From Liolophura sinensis (Eukaryota; Mollusca; Polyplacophora; Chitonida; Chitonidae): a stretch of DNA of 64,000 bases. The DNA lies in assembly GCF_032854445.1 (NCBI RefSeq), contig NC_088301.1:2914001-2978000 (forward strand), read 5' to 3'. Within the stretch, counting starts at the first letter, position 1, and every line of letters begins with the position of its first letter. The notes beneath the pieces were generated by a model. It was not told where the DNA came from and made no database searches. It saw nothing but the letters and a program-made list of their open reading frames with translations. Made by a program: the position numbers and the translations under genes. This document shows, piece by piece, positions 1-10,869 of this stretch.

Positions 1-489
1 CTGATCACGCAATTTTCTTTCATCGCAAATTAAAATGGTGAACAAGACGAAAGGGTTTTTGAAGAACTATAATAGCATGTTAGTGCGCCACAAATTCAAG
101 TAATGTCATTGCAAGGCATGTGTGCCCCGGTCACCGTGAGCAAGAAGGCCTTGCTGAAGGCTTATACAGAACACGAAGAATCAAAGGTAAACAGGATGTA
201 GGGTCGGAACAAATGACTTTTTCACTTATACAACTGCGGTCAGGTTCATTAGTGTACAAAACCACCGACCTTCGCCATAAGCCTGATAAATCTTCTGGCT
301 AAAAGACTCAGTCGAGATCTGCAATCAAGCATGCGACGCAATTGGCCAGAGACCTGATACCTGCGGCATGCTAGCGCTTCGGTCATACGAGTTTCCAGTC
401 CCATCTTGATAAATGCACTGTAATGTATGCCTATATGCAGCACGGTAGATGGGTACAGGTACGTTCGTTTCTCAGCTATATATTGTAAA
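1..489. other. Intergenic, nothing recognised
   Basis: No exon, repeat or RNA gene could be supported. Short ORFs on both strands have no recognisable motif or splice context. Confidence 0.5.
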
Positions 490-627
490 CCTACATGGTG
501 GGAAGCTTTTCCAGCAACCTGCGGATGGTCGTCGGTTTCCCCTAGGCTCTGCCTGGTTTTCTCTCACCATAATGCTGACCGCCGTCGTATAAGTGATATA
601 TTCTTGAGGACGACGTAAAACACAAAA

Positions 628-658
<31 letters not shown>

Positions 659-740
659 GTAAATAAAATAAATAAATAAAATAAGTATATAAATAAACAA
701 ATAAAAGAAGTATATAAATAAATAAGCGTACATGTTTAAA
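490..740 (+). mobile_element. tRNA-derived SINE, 5'-truncated
   Basis: Body and 3' end of the main SINE type in this window: the CAGCAACCTGCGGATGGTCG block, CACCATAATGCTGACCGCCG, then a degraded ATTCTTGAGGACGACGTAAA end. It finishes in a long AAAT-type A-rich tail (about 627-727). The tRNA-like head is missing. Confidence 0.8.
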
Positions 741-760
741 CTAAGTCTAAACATCTTGCG

Positions 761-1325
761 TGAGAAAAACTATTGCCGAGGGACATTTTAACTCTGCCGT
801 CCACTGGCTGTGCAATAATGAAATAACCAGCAACAACAGCTAACCTCTTCTATTGTTCATCTGATTCCGCAGGAAATCTCAAGCTTGTTTGAAAGACAAT
901 ACACCTACAAAAGCTTGACACTTGACGCTGGTGCAGATAACTTTGTTTTTAGTCAATATTAGCATGTGGTGTTGTTTTTCCTGATATCTGATTGTTGATA
1001 CAAGGTCTCAGAGTGCAGTAACGCGCTATCTCCCGGCAGACCTGTTTTATTCCGACAGCTTTAATAATGGATTTTACGTGTCTTTCGATGAAGTAACAGT
1101 TGCCGCTCATCCGCACAATCTTTACTCACAGGGCTTTCATTAGTGCAAACTGTGTCAAACACATTACTATTGTACCTAAAGATATCATTTTAAAATTCAC
1201 TCACACAGAACTTGATGGGCAATTTTTTGTGACCTGACAAGGACGAACGGCGACATCGAGCAGATCTGATAGATGTTCTGGTTCACATCAAACATCCTGT
1301 CATATTGTTGGCCATCGTTGTGTAC
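761..1325. other. Intergenic, nothing recognised
   Basis: No coding exon or repeat structure seen. Confidence 0.4.
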
Positions 1326-1366
1326 ATGAAATATTCTTAAGGTGGGCGTAAAACCCCACCTTAAGG
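1326..1366 (+). other. SINE 3'-tail remnant forming a perfect hairpin
   Basis: The sequence GAAATATTCTTAAGGTGGGC plus GTAAAACC resembles the SINE 3' end. Within it, CTTAAGGTGGG (1336-1346) and CCCACCTTAAG (1355-1365) form a perfect 11-bp stem with an 8-nt loop. A role as an RNA structure is not implied. Confidence 0.45.
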
Positions 1367-1384
1367 GTTCAAGATAATAAAAAG

Positions 1385-1705
1385 GAAATTACATCAAACA
1401 CGGTTGGCACTTGGTTTGGCTCACATCAAACACGGTTGCTACTAGTTCTAGCTCACATCAAACACGGTTGACACTTATTTTTTGCTCACATCAAACACGG
1501 TTGCCACTAGTTCTGGCTCAGGTCAAACACGGTTGACACTTATTGTTTTGCTCACATCAAACACGGTTACCACTAGTTTTGGCTCACGTCAAACACGGTT
1601 GACACTTATTTTTTGCTCACATCAAACGCATTTTACACTTGGTCAGGTTCACAACAAACACGATTGACATTTATTCAATGTTCACATCAAACACGGAAGA
1701 TGCTT
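1385..1705. repeat. Minisatellite, ~32-34 bp unit
   Basis: About nine to ten diverged units carry the core CATCAAACACGGTTG followed by a variable ACTAGTTCTGGCT or ACTTATTTTTTGCT segment. Two unit types partly alternate. The array begins about 20 bp after a SINE 3'-tail remnant. Confidence 0.85.
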
Positions 1706-1754
1706 TCTGGGGCTCATTCTTGTTTCAATACTTGACGCACATAAAGTTGTGACA

Positions 1755-1990
1755 TGATAGCTCGATGGTACGAAGCAATGGGCAATTTTACGAAATGCCG
1801 AGCATCGTACTGTCTACGGTGAAATAATGGTCCCTATGTTGTGGTGAAGGCGATATATGCACCGCATATATTTGTACCTACTTCCAAACGCCTCGTGTTA
1901 GTGTCTCATGGCTTTGTATCATCAACCCATCGTTTCGTACTATAGTCCTATCGCTTGTTTGCATCGTCAAACGATACTTCGTTGGTCCGA
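1755..1990. mobile_element. Possible fold-back (MITE-like) element
   Basis: GTACGAAGCAATGGG (about 1768-1782) faces CCCATCGTTTCGTAC (about 1927-1941). The inverted arms match at 13 of 15 positions. The flanks share CGATGG/CGAT-rich words with the element near 55.5 kb, suggesting one family. No target-site duplication was identified. Confidence 0.4.
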
Positions 1991-3949
1991 TGATGACGTT
2001 ACCCGGTCTCCTTAAATAAGTGTTGTACTTGTGACGTAGTTTAACGAACCTGGGAGTTAAGCGTTTAATGACGTATACTTTACAAATAAGGTGAAATATC
2101 TATACACTATGATTTTGAATGGGGCCATCACAAAGCATAAAATATCCGTCCATAGTAAGTAAAGTTCACCATACCAAAGGCATATGCATTTACAGGCCAT
2201 TGGTACTCTGCTGACCAGTGCTTGTACCTACCCCTAAGATGACCGCCAAGAGCAGAAGACTTTCCCATTGAAGATCTTAATCTGGGCACGTCCCCAATAT
2301 AACAGGTAGACTCTATCATATTCCCTCATTTCCAACCGTCGTACCTCCTGTCCCAAAGGACTGCATTGATCAGCAAAATGCTAGTTCAAAAAATGTACAG
2401 CCTGTGGAAAAGGCCGTATTTGGCTAGGTGCCCGACAGACCTCCTAGCGATGGGGAAGTACAGAGCAGACCTGTGTTGCTTCATTTGTGCCACAGACACA
2501 GAATGCATATTCAATATCTAAATGGCTCACACGATTCTGGATAAAATAGTTTCCCCAGGGTACAGTGTAACGTTAAAGTCCTGGCACATATATTATGTAA
2601 TTGGCAGGCGACTCTAGGGAACCACTACGATTAGCTAAGCAACACATGTTAATTCTTAAAGCCGCGTTAATGTCCCAACTGACTCAGCCAGCATCATTTC
2701 TGTGAAGTCGATCATATTGAATTTGGAACATAGTTAACGGTTGTTTCTTGTGGCATGTACACCGAGACTCTTGGAGGTTTGTTTTCAAAGGAGTCAGATT
2801 TCCACAGGGGTAAGCAAACATCTGTCTTTAAACGTACCAGTTATTTATTAATAACGATTGTTGTGTCAGACACAGGCCGTGCACTGTCCTATGTTGGACG
2901 TGTAAGGCAGGATTTGTGAGATTATGACTGATATTCTTCTGCTTCGGTAATACACGTGCCTCTTATATTAACGACTGCGGGCTGTTAAAGGAGATCCCCA
3001 ACGACTTTATTTTCAGACTAAATGTTCCCTAGAAACAATATTTATGCTGTGTTAAGCTGTAAACTGCATTTCAAAAAAAATCTTACGTCATCTAGTTCCA
3101 TTTACAAAAAATCCAATTAAAGTTGGGCCTTTTGGCTAACTTGTCGACCGTGGAGCCCTGGCCGGGTAACGTTATGCCGGTAATACCTGCTGGGATTAGA
3201 CGATTAACGTCCAGATTTAGCTACTTGTCCTAATTATAGAGATTATAACCTGTTTAAACAGTATGTTACCGAGAGGGCTTCTGAGAAACGTAATTATGAC
3301 TTTACATCCACCAAAACAATAGGTTTACTACACTGGCCGATCTACAGCCGGTCGCCTGGTAAAGCTCATAGATAACCAACCATGTCTGGTTGGTCTAAAT
3401 AACGTGGCAATTCGTATCAAAACAATGTCATTCTTGAGGTGGATTCTACCTACACAAAAGCAAATATACAGCCGTATCAATTTGGAACCACTGCGGACAA
3501 CTTTATGACACTGACATTTCTGGACAGACTTTAGATTCTGACATTTCAGACGCTGAATTTAATCTATGTCAAGGCATTTCATATTGCACTGGCAATACAG
3601 AGTGGTAAGCTGTAGCTTTATCCTGTGTTGCGCTGTAGGGCCTACATTTCGTGTGTATATCAGATTTAGTATTTATTGTTCTTTCCTTCCGTCCGCTTCA
3701 AACAATCATTCTATTCCCCGAGTGATTCTAAATTCATACCCGTTTGCGATGACAACTACCGGTACACGTTACGGACGGCATTTGGAATAGCCTATACCTA
3801 TTAGGGGGCCTATAGTCGTGTACAGTATTATGTGAGTGTAAATACATGTACTATGCGGACGTCGGCGTTAGTGTACAGAGATTTGCTATCTATCCGTTTT
3901 CAGTTCAGTTTAGTACACTGTAATAGTATTTTATAACCACTATGTGCAG
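1991..3949. other. Intergenic, nothing firm
   Basis: No exon with acceptable splice sites was recognised. It contains only short random-looking ORFs and small palindromes, for example CCAACCATGTCTGGTTGG near 3378. Confidence 0.4.
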
Positions 3950-4137
3950 GTGTCGTTTTGAAAATTGCCCAGAAATGCCGACAGAATTAGAAAGTCTGTG
4001 TTATGGAGAAGTCAGCGAAGTTGAGAGGAAAGCCTTGGAGGAAGACCAATTATCGTGCATATGTCAACGTCGGGGGTTTCGCGCAAGTTGTCTCAGTAAA
4101 GACGTCCTGGGTAATGTCTGTCACCGAAGTAACTACG
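3950..4137 (+). pseudogene. P2X7 cytoplasmic-domain-like exon fragment
   Basis: An open segment preceded by TGTGCAG and followed by GTGGGT encodes a Cys-rich stretch. It has CRCRFENCPEMPTELESLC near its start and later GFRASCL and LGNVC. The order C-x-C-x(4)-C, MPTE-x-E, x-C, CI, GF-x-A-x-CL resembles the zinc-binding cytoplasmic ('ballast') domain of P2X7, which occurs in many stand-alone or transposed copies in invertebrates. That is remembered family knowledge, not a search result. The usual next block (AYRQFV-W-like) was not found downstream, and no flanking exons were recognised. It is probably a broken copy or a lone exon. The following open frame (about 4190-4441) is compatible in phase after an acceptor at 4162 but shows no family features. 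Confidence 0.4.
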
Positions 4138-6118
4138 GTGGGTATAGCCCCAGGTTTTAGTTAACTGCTGTCCCGCAGTAGCTAAATCTTTGGAGTTTAT
4201 CTGTGTTCCTCTCGTAGCTTTCTGCAGGAAAATGGCGAGAGCAGATACAACTGTGTTTTGTGGGTATAAAACCCTTTCGTCTTGTGATGTGAATCCACGC
4301 TTTCCTGAGGGCCAAATCGTCTGGAAACTTGAAAAACTAACTCCAGTTCTTCGACCAACTGCTTTTACAACCGTATGCAGAACAGCGAGCCATTTTGTGG
4401 AGAAATTTAGCATGCTACTTGTCACTTTCGTGGTTTTCTGAATACTGAAGTTAATGGCGAAGCTCTAAAAGCTCGTAAAAACTGCACTTTTATGACCTCA
4501 TTTGGCGAAGGCTATCGATTGTTGGCGGAAAAATGCATTAACATAGCTTCATGATTTTAATGCCATATCACTTAGATTCATGTAACGTTTTTCAATATTT
4601 TTACACTCAATTTGACAATATATACATTGGTAGCTATTTATTAATAAATAACCAATCTGGACACTAATCCTTTAAGTACTGAAAAGCCCTGCAAAGCATT
4701 GCCGAATTCATGCGCTAGGCCTACCCACTGTGTTGTTTTCCAGAAAACACCCAATGACTTAATCTTAATTACCTCTACGTGTACATCTCTTAATTAGCAC
4801 CCTGGAAATAATTTAAGTAAAACAGTTTTACAACAAAAATTTTGAAAGACAGGCTTCAGGAGATGTACTAGATCCTGGAATAGCGTTTACAGCATAGCGA
4901 CTTGGCGATACGATGACCGATTTTCGCTCACACGGCCCAGGTAGATGACACAAATTTGCTCCTGTCTGGTTTGTCTAACACGAATTGGACATCCAAGGAA
5001 TTATGGTGCTATCTATAGAGAATTTGGCTAAGTCAAGTGATACCAGCTGCTACACAAGGATCCATACAGTCCGGCCAGGAGATTGTGAGTTGCAGTGACG
5101 ACAGTATGTCACTCAACACTGGTGAAAGTAGCAATGTAGCTAATCTTCTATGATTCAAAAAATTATCACCCGCTAAAGTAGATAAGTTTTTAATTCTATT
5201 GAATGGAAACAGCGACTGACAGCATACAGAAATGCAAATTTAAATTTTGTCTAGGTTCGCGTTACGAACGTCAAGGCACGCACACCCAGCGACTTGTGGG
5301 TGAAGTGTGAACAGAGCTGGAGGGCCACTCTGTAGCCTTGTGGCCACTGTACAGCAAAGACTAGTGAGTGGCTCCCCACAGTTCGTGTCTCAACCTGCTT
5401 TTTCAAAAAAGCAAGTAGCTAAGCAATTTTTACATTCCGAGAGTGAAAATTTGGACTTTTTGGTCTTTTCTTTTTTAAGGCTCGTGCTTAGGCCTTTTCT
5501 TTCCGAAGGTATAGTTCATACGACTACGATCGAGTTCCCCGTAAATCACAGGGCATCTTTAATGAGATCTGGTCCATATTTTCTCAATCTGTGGCATTTT
5601 TAGGCCATGTATATAACTTTACAGTATGCTGACTTGTGTTATTGGAGTCTCAAGTCACACGTGGACATGTGATAATCTTGAAATTATCTGTAAAATTATA
5701 GCGATTGTTACCTGATGCCTGTGTTTTACACACAACGAAGACTCAGACGCCTGCTGTGAAAGTACCGCTGTGACGTCATAGGATCCACGGTGGTTTACAG
5801 ATCAAGCTGTAGTTGTGATCTACGTCAAAGATACAACGGAGATATCGTTATTATTTACTGCCTACACCTGTGTCCTGTCATTTAGTGCTGTGAAATTTTT
5901 GGTAAAGGCTGTTTCTCCAAAACGTGCCTTCTAGCTATATCACCAGTCTTACTGTAAGTGTCAGTTACTGATAGCAAATAGAGCTGTAGTAATTTTACAA
6001 TACCCGATACATTTTTTAGGGTATGGATTTACAAATCTTGATCTAATATAACTTTAATTTATTCAACCGACGTTTAAGGTCATAATCAAGAATGTTTCCC
6101 TTCCTTATCGGTCAGGTT
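4138..6118. other. Intergenic, nothing recognised
   Basis: Several ORFs under 110 codons overlap on both strands without motifs. No repeat array was seen. Confidence 0.4.
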
Positions 6119-6302
6119 TATGGATGGAGGAAACTGGAGTACCCAGAAGAAATCTCCGACTTGATAATCCTCCTGATTTAACGCCGCAGTCGGAACAGCG
6201 AGAGCTAGGTTTCAACACGCGGCCTCATCGTTTCAATAGTCTGGCTGTCGAAGCGAGCAAGATCTTTAAACACCTTAGGCGCCTAAACGAGCGAGATCCC
6301 AT
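6119..6302 (-). mobile_element. SINE-like, minus strand, second tRNA-head type
   Basis: Read on the minus strand, the head near 6290-6190 carries decayed tRNA-like boxes. The + strand text GGAGGAAACTGGAGTACCCA marks the body. The text around TTTCAACACGCGGCCTCATC is the reverse of a 'GGTTCGAA'-type B box. It is similar in layout to the element at 42.29-42.48 kb. It accounts for the 61-codon ORF here. Confidence 0.5.
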
Positions 6303-6841
6303 CAGTTAGGACAGGCTGTGTGATATTCATTGACACATAGACAGACAAGTCATTTTCTTTATGAAACTCTTCAAAAGAAAGATAATGCCAAAATGATATG
6401 TGAAGAAGGTGAACAACGGGGACTTGTCCATTCCAGAAAAGAGGAACTGTTCAATGATAAAGCTTTCTTTAGTAAAACTACTGCTGGCGAGGTTTGAAAA
6501 TTGTGGTGGCTCTTAGACACGGGGGAAAGCCACCCATCTTTATTTAACTCTTGTTGACGTCAAGCTATCTCAAAACAGGGAATAACTGCATGTCCAGCAT
6601 TCGGCAGTATAGCCGGTTGATATTTGATCAAGTATTATTTATTTAGCATTCCACTGAATTCACCATGATTGAGCTCCAACTCACAGGTTCGGATTCTGTG
6701 ACAAATACCTTGTCTGTGGTTTTATTTAGACGCCCAGTTGATATAATGTGAGCTCATTGTCTTTACCTGGAAATTTATTCATTGTATACTTGTTACTTAA
6801 CATAGAATTCTTTTCGATGTATATCAAATGAACCTAAACGG

Positions 6842-7050
6842 TGGCCTCCATGGCCAAGAGGTTTAGCCCGCCACCACGGCGTAATCACACAGGAGTCTCT
6901 CACCAATGCGGTTGCTGTGAGTTCATCTCCAGATCATGCTGACTTACTCTCCGGCCGTACGTGGGAAGTTCTGGTAGCAACCTGCAGATGGTCGTGGGTT
7001 TCCCCTGAGCTCTGCCCGATTTCTCCGCATCGTCATGCTAAGAATAAATC
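6842..7050 (+). mobile_element. tRNA-derived SINE, 3'-truncated
   Basis: Head GGCCTCCATGGCCAAGAGGT, then CAGGAGTCTCTCACCAATGC, GTGAGTTCATCTCC, CCGGCCGTACGTGGGAAG and GATGGTCGTGGGTTTCCCC. It stops near CATCGTCATGCTAAG before the usual TAAAACACC tail. Confidence 0.85.
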
Positions 7051-8037
7051 CATCACACTTTGGAACAACTTGGCCCTGGTGTTATTCCTAATCTTAAATT
7101 TAAACGTTAAATTTCAGTTTCATCATGAAAGCCGAAAACAGCAAAATACCTCAGGTAAGTCACCATTTTTGAGCAGCCAACTGTGTCTTAAGTCTTAAGG
7201 CAGAGAACCAGAAACTCTAGTACATGAGTTGTGCATTTTTATGTTTTCAGGTGAACTAGCACTGTTAATATGTCGGCACTTGGGGGCGACCAAGTGCTGG
7301 TCGGCCCAGTGACAGCACTATAACTGGTGTTATCTAATATTGGCCTTGGGATCACGAAGCTATCTTACACTAAAGTCAAAATTTCAAATCACTTCAAAAT
7401 TGTTATTTCAAACTCAAAATATTGCTTGCTAAAATAAGTTCTGGAAAAGTTCTTGTACAACAATTTTCAGCCAAAATAACGGAGCGGTACATATCAAATT
7501 TACTGATTAAAATTTTGACTTTGACTTTGATCGCTTTGTGATCATTGGGTCCAATATCTTGGTATTGGGTACAGTGAGACAGCACTGTATATATGTCCAC
7601 ATTGGCACAGACCTGGTATGAAGCTACCCCGTGGTGATAAATGATGTTGCAAACGGCGTTAAACTCTACAAGTAAACAAACACAATTAAGTCGAGTAACA
7701 TGTTCGTTGACACAATGTCAAATCTGGGTACTTGGTTGATGAAAGTTCCAACTTACATCTTGTCATGTGGGACATTTTTATTTATCTTTTGAGAAAACAA
7801 ATAAATGTTAGTGGTCAATAATTCTTAGAGACCAAAAACCGCACGAGAATATTCGCGAATCCAGGCGAGTATAAAAGGCCTTGCCGGAAAGAGACACTGT
7901 TAGCCGTAAAATAATAACTGATAATAACTGAATAATTGATAATTCTTAAAATTTTGTGGTGTAACAGTATTGATACTGTATTTTGCCAGAAATGGCTGGT
8001 CAAGACAGTAACTTCCAGTGGGGTACTATTTCTGGTG
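7051..8037. other. Intergenic, nothing recognised
   Basis: AT-rich sequence with no exon or array detected. Confidence 0.35.
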
Positions 8038-8312
8038 CAAAGACGACTAGGGTGCATGTTGAAATGACCATTATTCTCTATTCTTGCTGGAGTACTAAAT
8101 TATTAGTTTTTTCCACAAAATGTCATCGTTCAAACAAAAATGACCATACTATACAGATTGGACATGAATTATTTCCGGTTTAAAGGCGACTAGCGTCCAT
8201 GCTTGTTGTCTATTCATACTGGAGTTCTACGTTACAGACTTTTCCCACAATATGTGATCTCAAAGACAAGAATGAGCAGACTGTAGAGCTTGGACCTGAA
8301 CTGGAAAGATTC
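8038..8312. repeat. Diverged tandem duplication, ~140 bp
   Basis: Two successive copies begin AAAGACGACTAGGGTGCATG (8038) and AAAGGCGACTAGCGTCCATG (8181). Both continue through a CTGGAGT...CTA block, TTTTTCCACAAAATGT versus CTTTTCCCACAATATGT, and GGACATGAA versus GGACCTGAA. Confidence 0.6.
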
Positions 8313-8473
8313 GCCAATATGCCAGCGACTTTACACCTATAAACTTTACGGGTGTGGCGATGACCGATTGCTTCCGGGTTTAGTCCAATTTCTTTTTCTG
8401 TAGAAGTGTAAATCCCTCCAGGGTGAAATAGTATCAGTGTAGTTGATACATTGATTGCCTTAATTGCTAAATT

Positions 8474-8750
8474 GGGTGCCTCTGTGGCTCAGTTGGTTAG
8501 GGCGCTAGCTCAGCGAGATGACCCAGGAGTCTCTCACCAATGCGCTCGGTGTGAGTTCAAGTCCAGCTCATGCTGGCTTCCTCTCTGGCCGTACGCGGGA
8601 AGGTCTTCCACCAATCTTTGGATGGTCGTGGGTTTCCCATGGGATCGGCCCGGTTTCTACCCATCGTAATGCTGGCCGCCGTTGTATAAGTGAAATGTTC
8701 TTGAGTACGGCATAAAACACCAGTCAAAAAAAAAAATAAATAAATATAAA
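8474..8750 (+). mobile_element. tRNA-derived SINE, near full length
   Basis: Full order is present: GCCTCTGTGGCTCAGTTGG head (A box), GTGAGTTCAAGTCC (B box), the GGCCGTACGCGGGAAGGTC body, AATGCTGGCCGCCG, GAAATGTTCTTGAGTACGGC and ATAAAACACCAGTC. It ends in an A-rich AAAT tail. Confidence 0.92.
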
Positions 8751-8894
8751 AATTGCTAAATTGGCCTCATCCATTTGTGTCAAGGTTTAAAAACACAAGT
8801 TTCTCATGTGAGAAGCAGAAATGCCTAGCATCGTTAATTATTAACGATAAAAGACCACATTTCAGGAAATACAAACTAAATCTACGTGACAGAG

Positions 8895-9022
8895 AGAGAG
8901 AGAGAAAAGAATCCAAAGGAGGAGTACTCTGTCCTGATTTTACTCCAATTGATCATGACCATACTCGAGTCAAAGCAGGAATGATATGGTCATAGTAGCA
9001 CTTGTGTCAAAGCGGCAATTAC
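8895..9022. other. GA-rich stretch leading into minisatellite
   Basis: A short (GA)n tract at about 8892-8906 is followed by degraded units of the 74-bp array that starts downstream. Confidence 0.5.
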
Positions 9023-9620
9023 GTGGTCATGACAGCATTTATGTGAAAGCAGGAATGATGTGGTCAGGATAGCACTTGTGTCAAAGCGGCAATTACGTGG
9101 TCGTGACAGCATTTATGTGAAAGCAGGAATGATGTGGTCAGGATAGCACTTGTGTCAAAGCGGCAATTACGTGGTCATGACAGCATTTATGTGAAAGCAG
9201 GAATGATGTGGTCAGGATAGCACTTGTGTCAAAGCGGCAATTACGTGGTCATGACAGCATTTATGTGAAAGCAGGAATGATGTGGTCAGGATAGCACTTG
9301 TGTCAAAGCGGCAATTACGTGGTCATGACAGCATTTATGTGAAAGCAGGAATGATGTGGTCAGGATAGCACTTGTGTCAAAGCGGCAATTACGTGGTCGT
9401 GACAGCATTTGCGTGAAGGTAGGATAACATTTATGTCAAAGCGGTAACTGCTGATCGTGACAGCATTTGGGTAAAAGTAGGAATGGCGTGGTCAGGATAA
9501 CATTTATGTCAAAGCAGCAATTACTTTATCATGATAACATTTCAGTCAAAACAGAATGGTGTGACGATGACAATATTTAAGTCAACGTGACGCGATCATG
9601 ACAACACCCGAGTCAAAGCG
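9023..9620. repeat. Dimeric minisatellite, 74-bp unit
   Basis: GTGGTCATGACAGCATTTAT recurs at 9023, 9097, 9171, 9245, 9319 and 9393, an exact 74-bp period. Each unit is itself two diverged ~37-bp halves: GTCATGACAGCATTTATGTG and GTCAGGATAGCACTTGTGTC. Copies degrade after about 9410 into 37-bp-spaced monomers. Confidence 0.95.
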
Positions 9621-10700
9621 ATAAGGAGACATCTTAAAGCAAGCGATATTTATTCAAGAGAAATTTCAGTCATTGGTGAGCAATTCATACTGATACAAAA
9701 CGTGTTCAAGATCAGTATACGAAAATGGAGTTTCTAAAAATCGATGATTTCCGTGATTACTTTTATCTACATTGATCACGTTTACAAAATCGTTAATCAG
9801 TTTCTACAATTTTCCGTGTTAATTGCTTTGCTTCGCGGCGCTATAAACAAGAAAGCGTTATTTTAGAAAAAAAGGTGACGTAAAGTTTACGAAAATGTTC
9901 GATTTTTAAATAACATCTCTTTCACGCACATAAACCAGGGGGATATTTTTACAGTTGTTCGCACATTTGCGGCTTTAACCCTCCAGTTACATGTGGCCAT
10001 GAGTAACCCAAGTGTTCACTGCACAAATGGAAGTGCACTTGTGAACGCCATGAACCTTTGATGCCTAGTCATCAGAACGTGGCACTTATTGATGATCGAT
10101 CGATTTCCAACGTGTAGTTTTTCCAAGTAGAAAACGACAATAGTAAGGTTCGCATCACAAGGCAGTATCAAAGAATATTCTGGAGAATTTTTTCACATAT
10201 CTGACACGAGAAGATATAATAAGCCGCATCATAGGGCCAGGCAGCTGTGTCTCTCAATCTGCTGGTAGAATTGCAATTAGCAGAAGAATAATTCCGCCCT
10301 TCTCAGATCTAAAAATGCTTTGCTAGTGATGTTATTGACAGGCAATACTAGAACGCTGTAATTAACCATGTTACTTGATCCCTGGACTAAAATATAAAAA
10401 CCAGGATCATTTTGCAGATCTCGAAGAATATTTCTTTCACTCGCATGATTGAACTTCACACACGGCTATAACACGTGGTTTTTGAACAGGTTCTAGGGTT
10501 ATACCTCAATACAAAAATCTTATATCAAAGCATTTCTAACCAAAAACAGCAATTCTTGGCTATCAATCGGCACTGATTTACCCACCAGTAACTAGAACCA
10601 AAAGCATAACGGATAAGGAATCTCTGAACAAGAAGTAAACACTTATGTGACATCGTTAGCCGCTAAGAAATCACATTACCTTTGTGGCCAAAGAAACAAC
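9621..10700. other. Intergenic, nothing recognised
   Basis: No exon, SINE or array identified. Confidence 0.4.
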
Positions 10701-10703
10701 AGC

Positions 10704-10862
10704 ACCCCCCCCCCCCACACCCGCCCAAAAAACAAAACCAAAAAAAAAAAACAAAAAAAACCATAAAACAAAAAACAAACAAAAAATAAAAAAAAAACAA
10801 AAAGAAAACAAAAACAACAAAAAAAAAAAACAAAAAAAAACAAAAAACAAAAGCAAAAAACG
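10704..10862. repeat. Low-complexity C tract and A-rich tract
   Basis: A short run of C is followed by about 130 bp of A with scattered C (AAAAAC-type). It generates spurious Lys/Asn-rich + strand and Phe-rich - strand ORFs. Confidence 0.9.
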
Positions 10863-10869
10863 CCAAAAC

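Noticed and set aside
4093..4441. 110-codon minus ORF and 83-codon plus ORF
   Set aside because: Mutually overlapping with no family features. The plus ORF could extend the P2X7-like exon by phase but lacks the expected next block.
8451..8715. 72- and 65-codon ORFs, and the tRNA-like A/B boxes taken as a tRNA gene
   Set aside because: They belong to a SINE copy. The tRNA-like head cannot form a complete cloverleaf and recurs at many sites with the SINE body.
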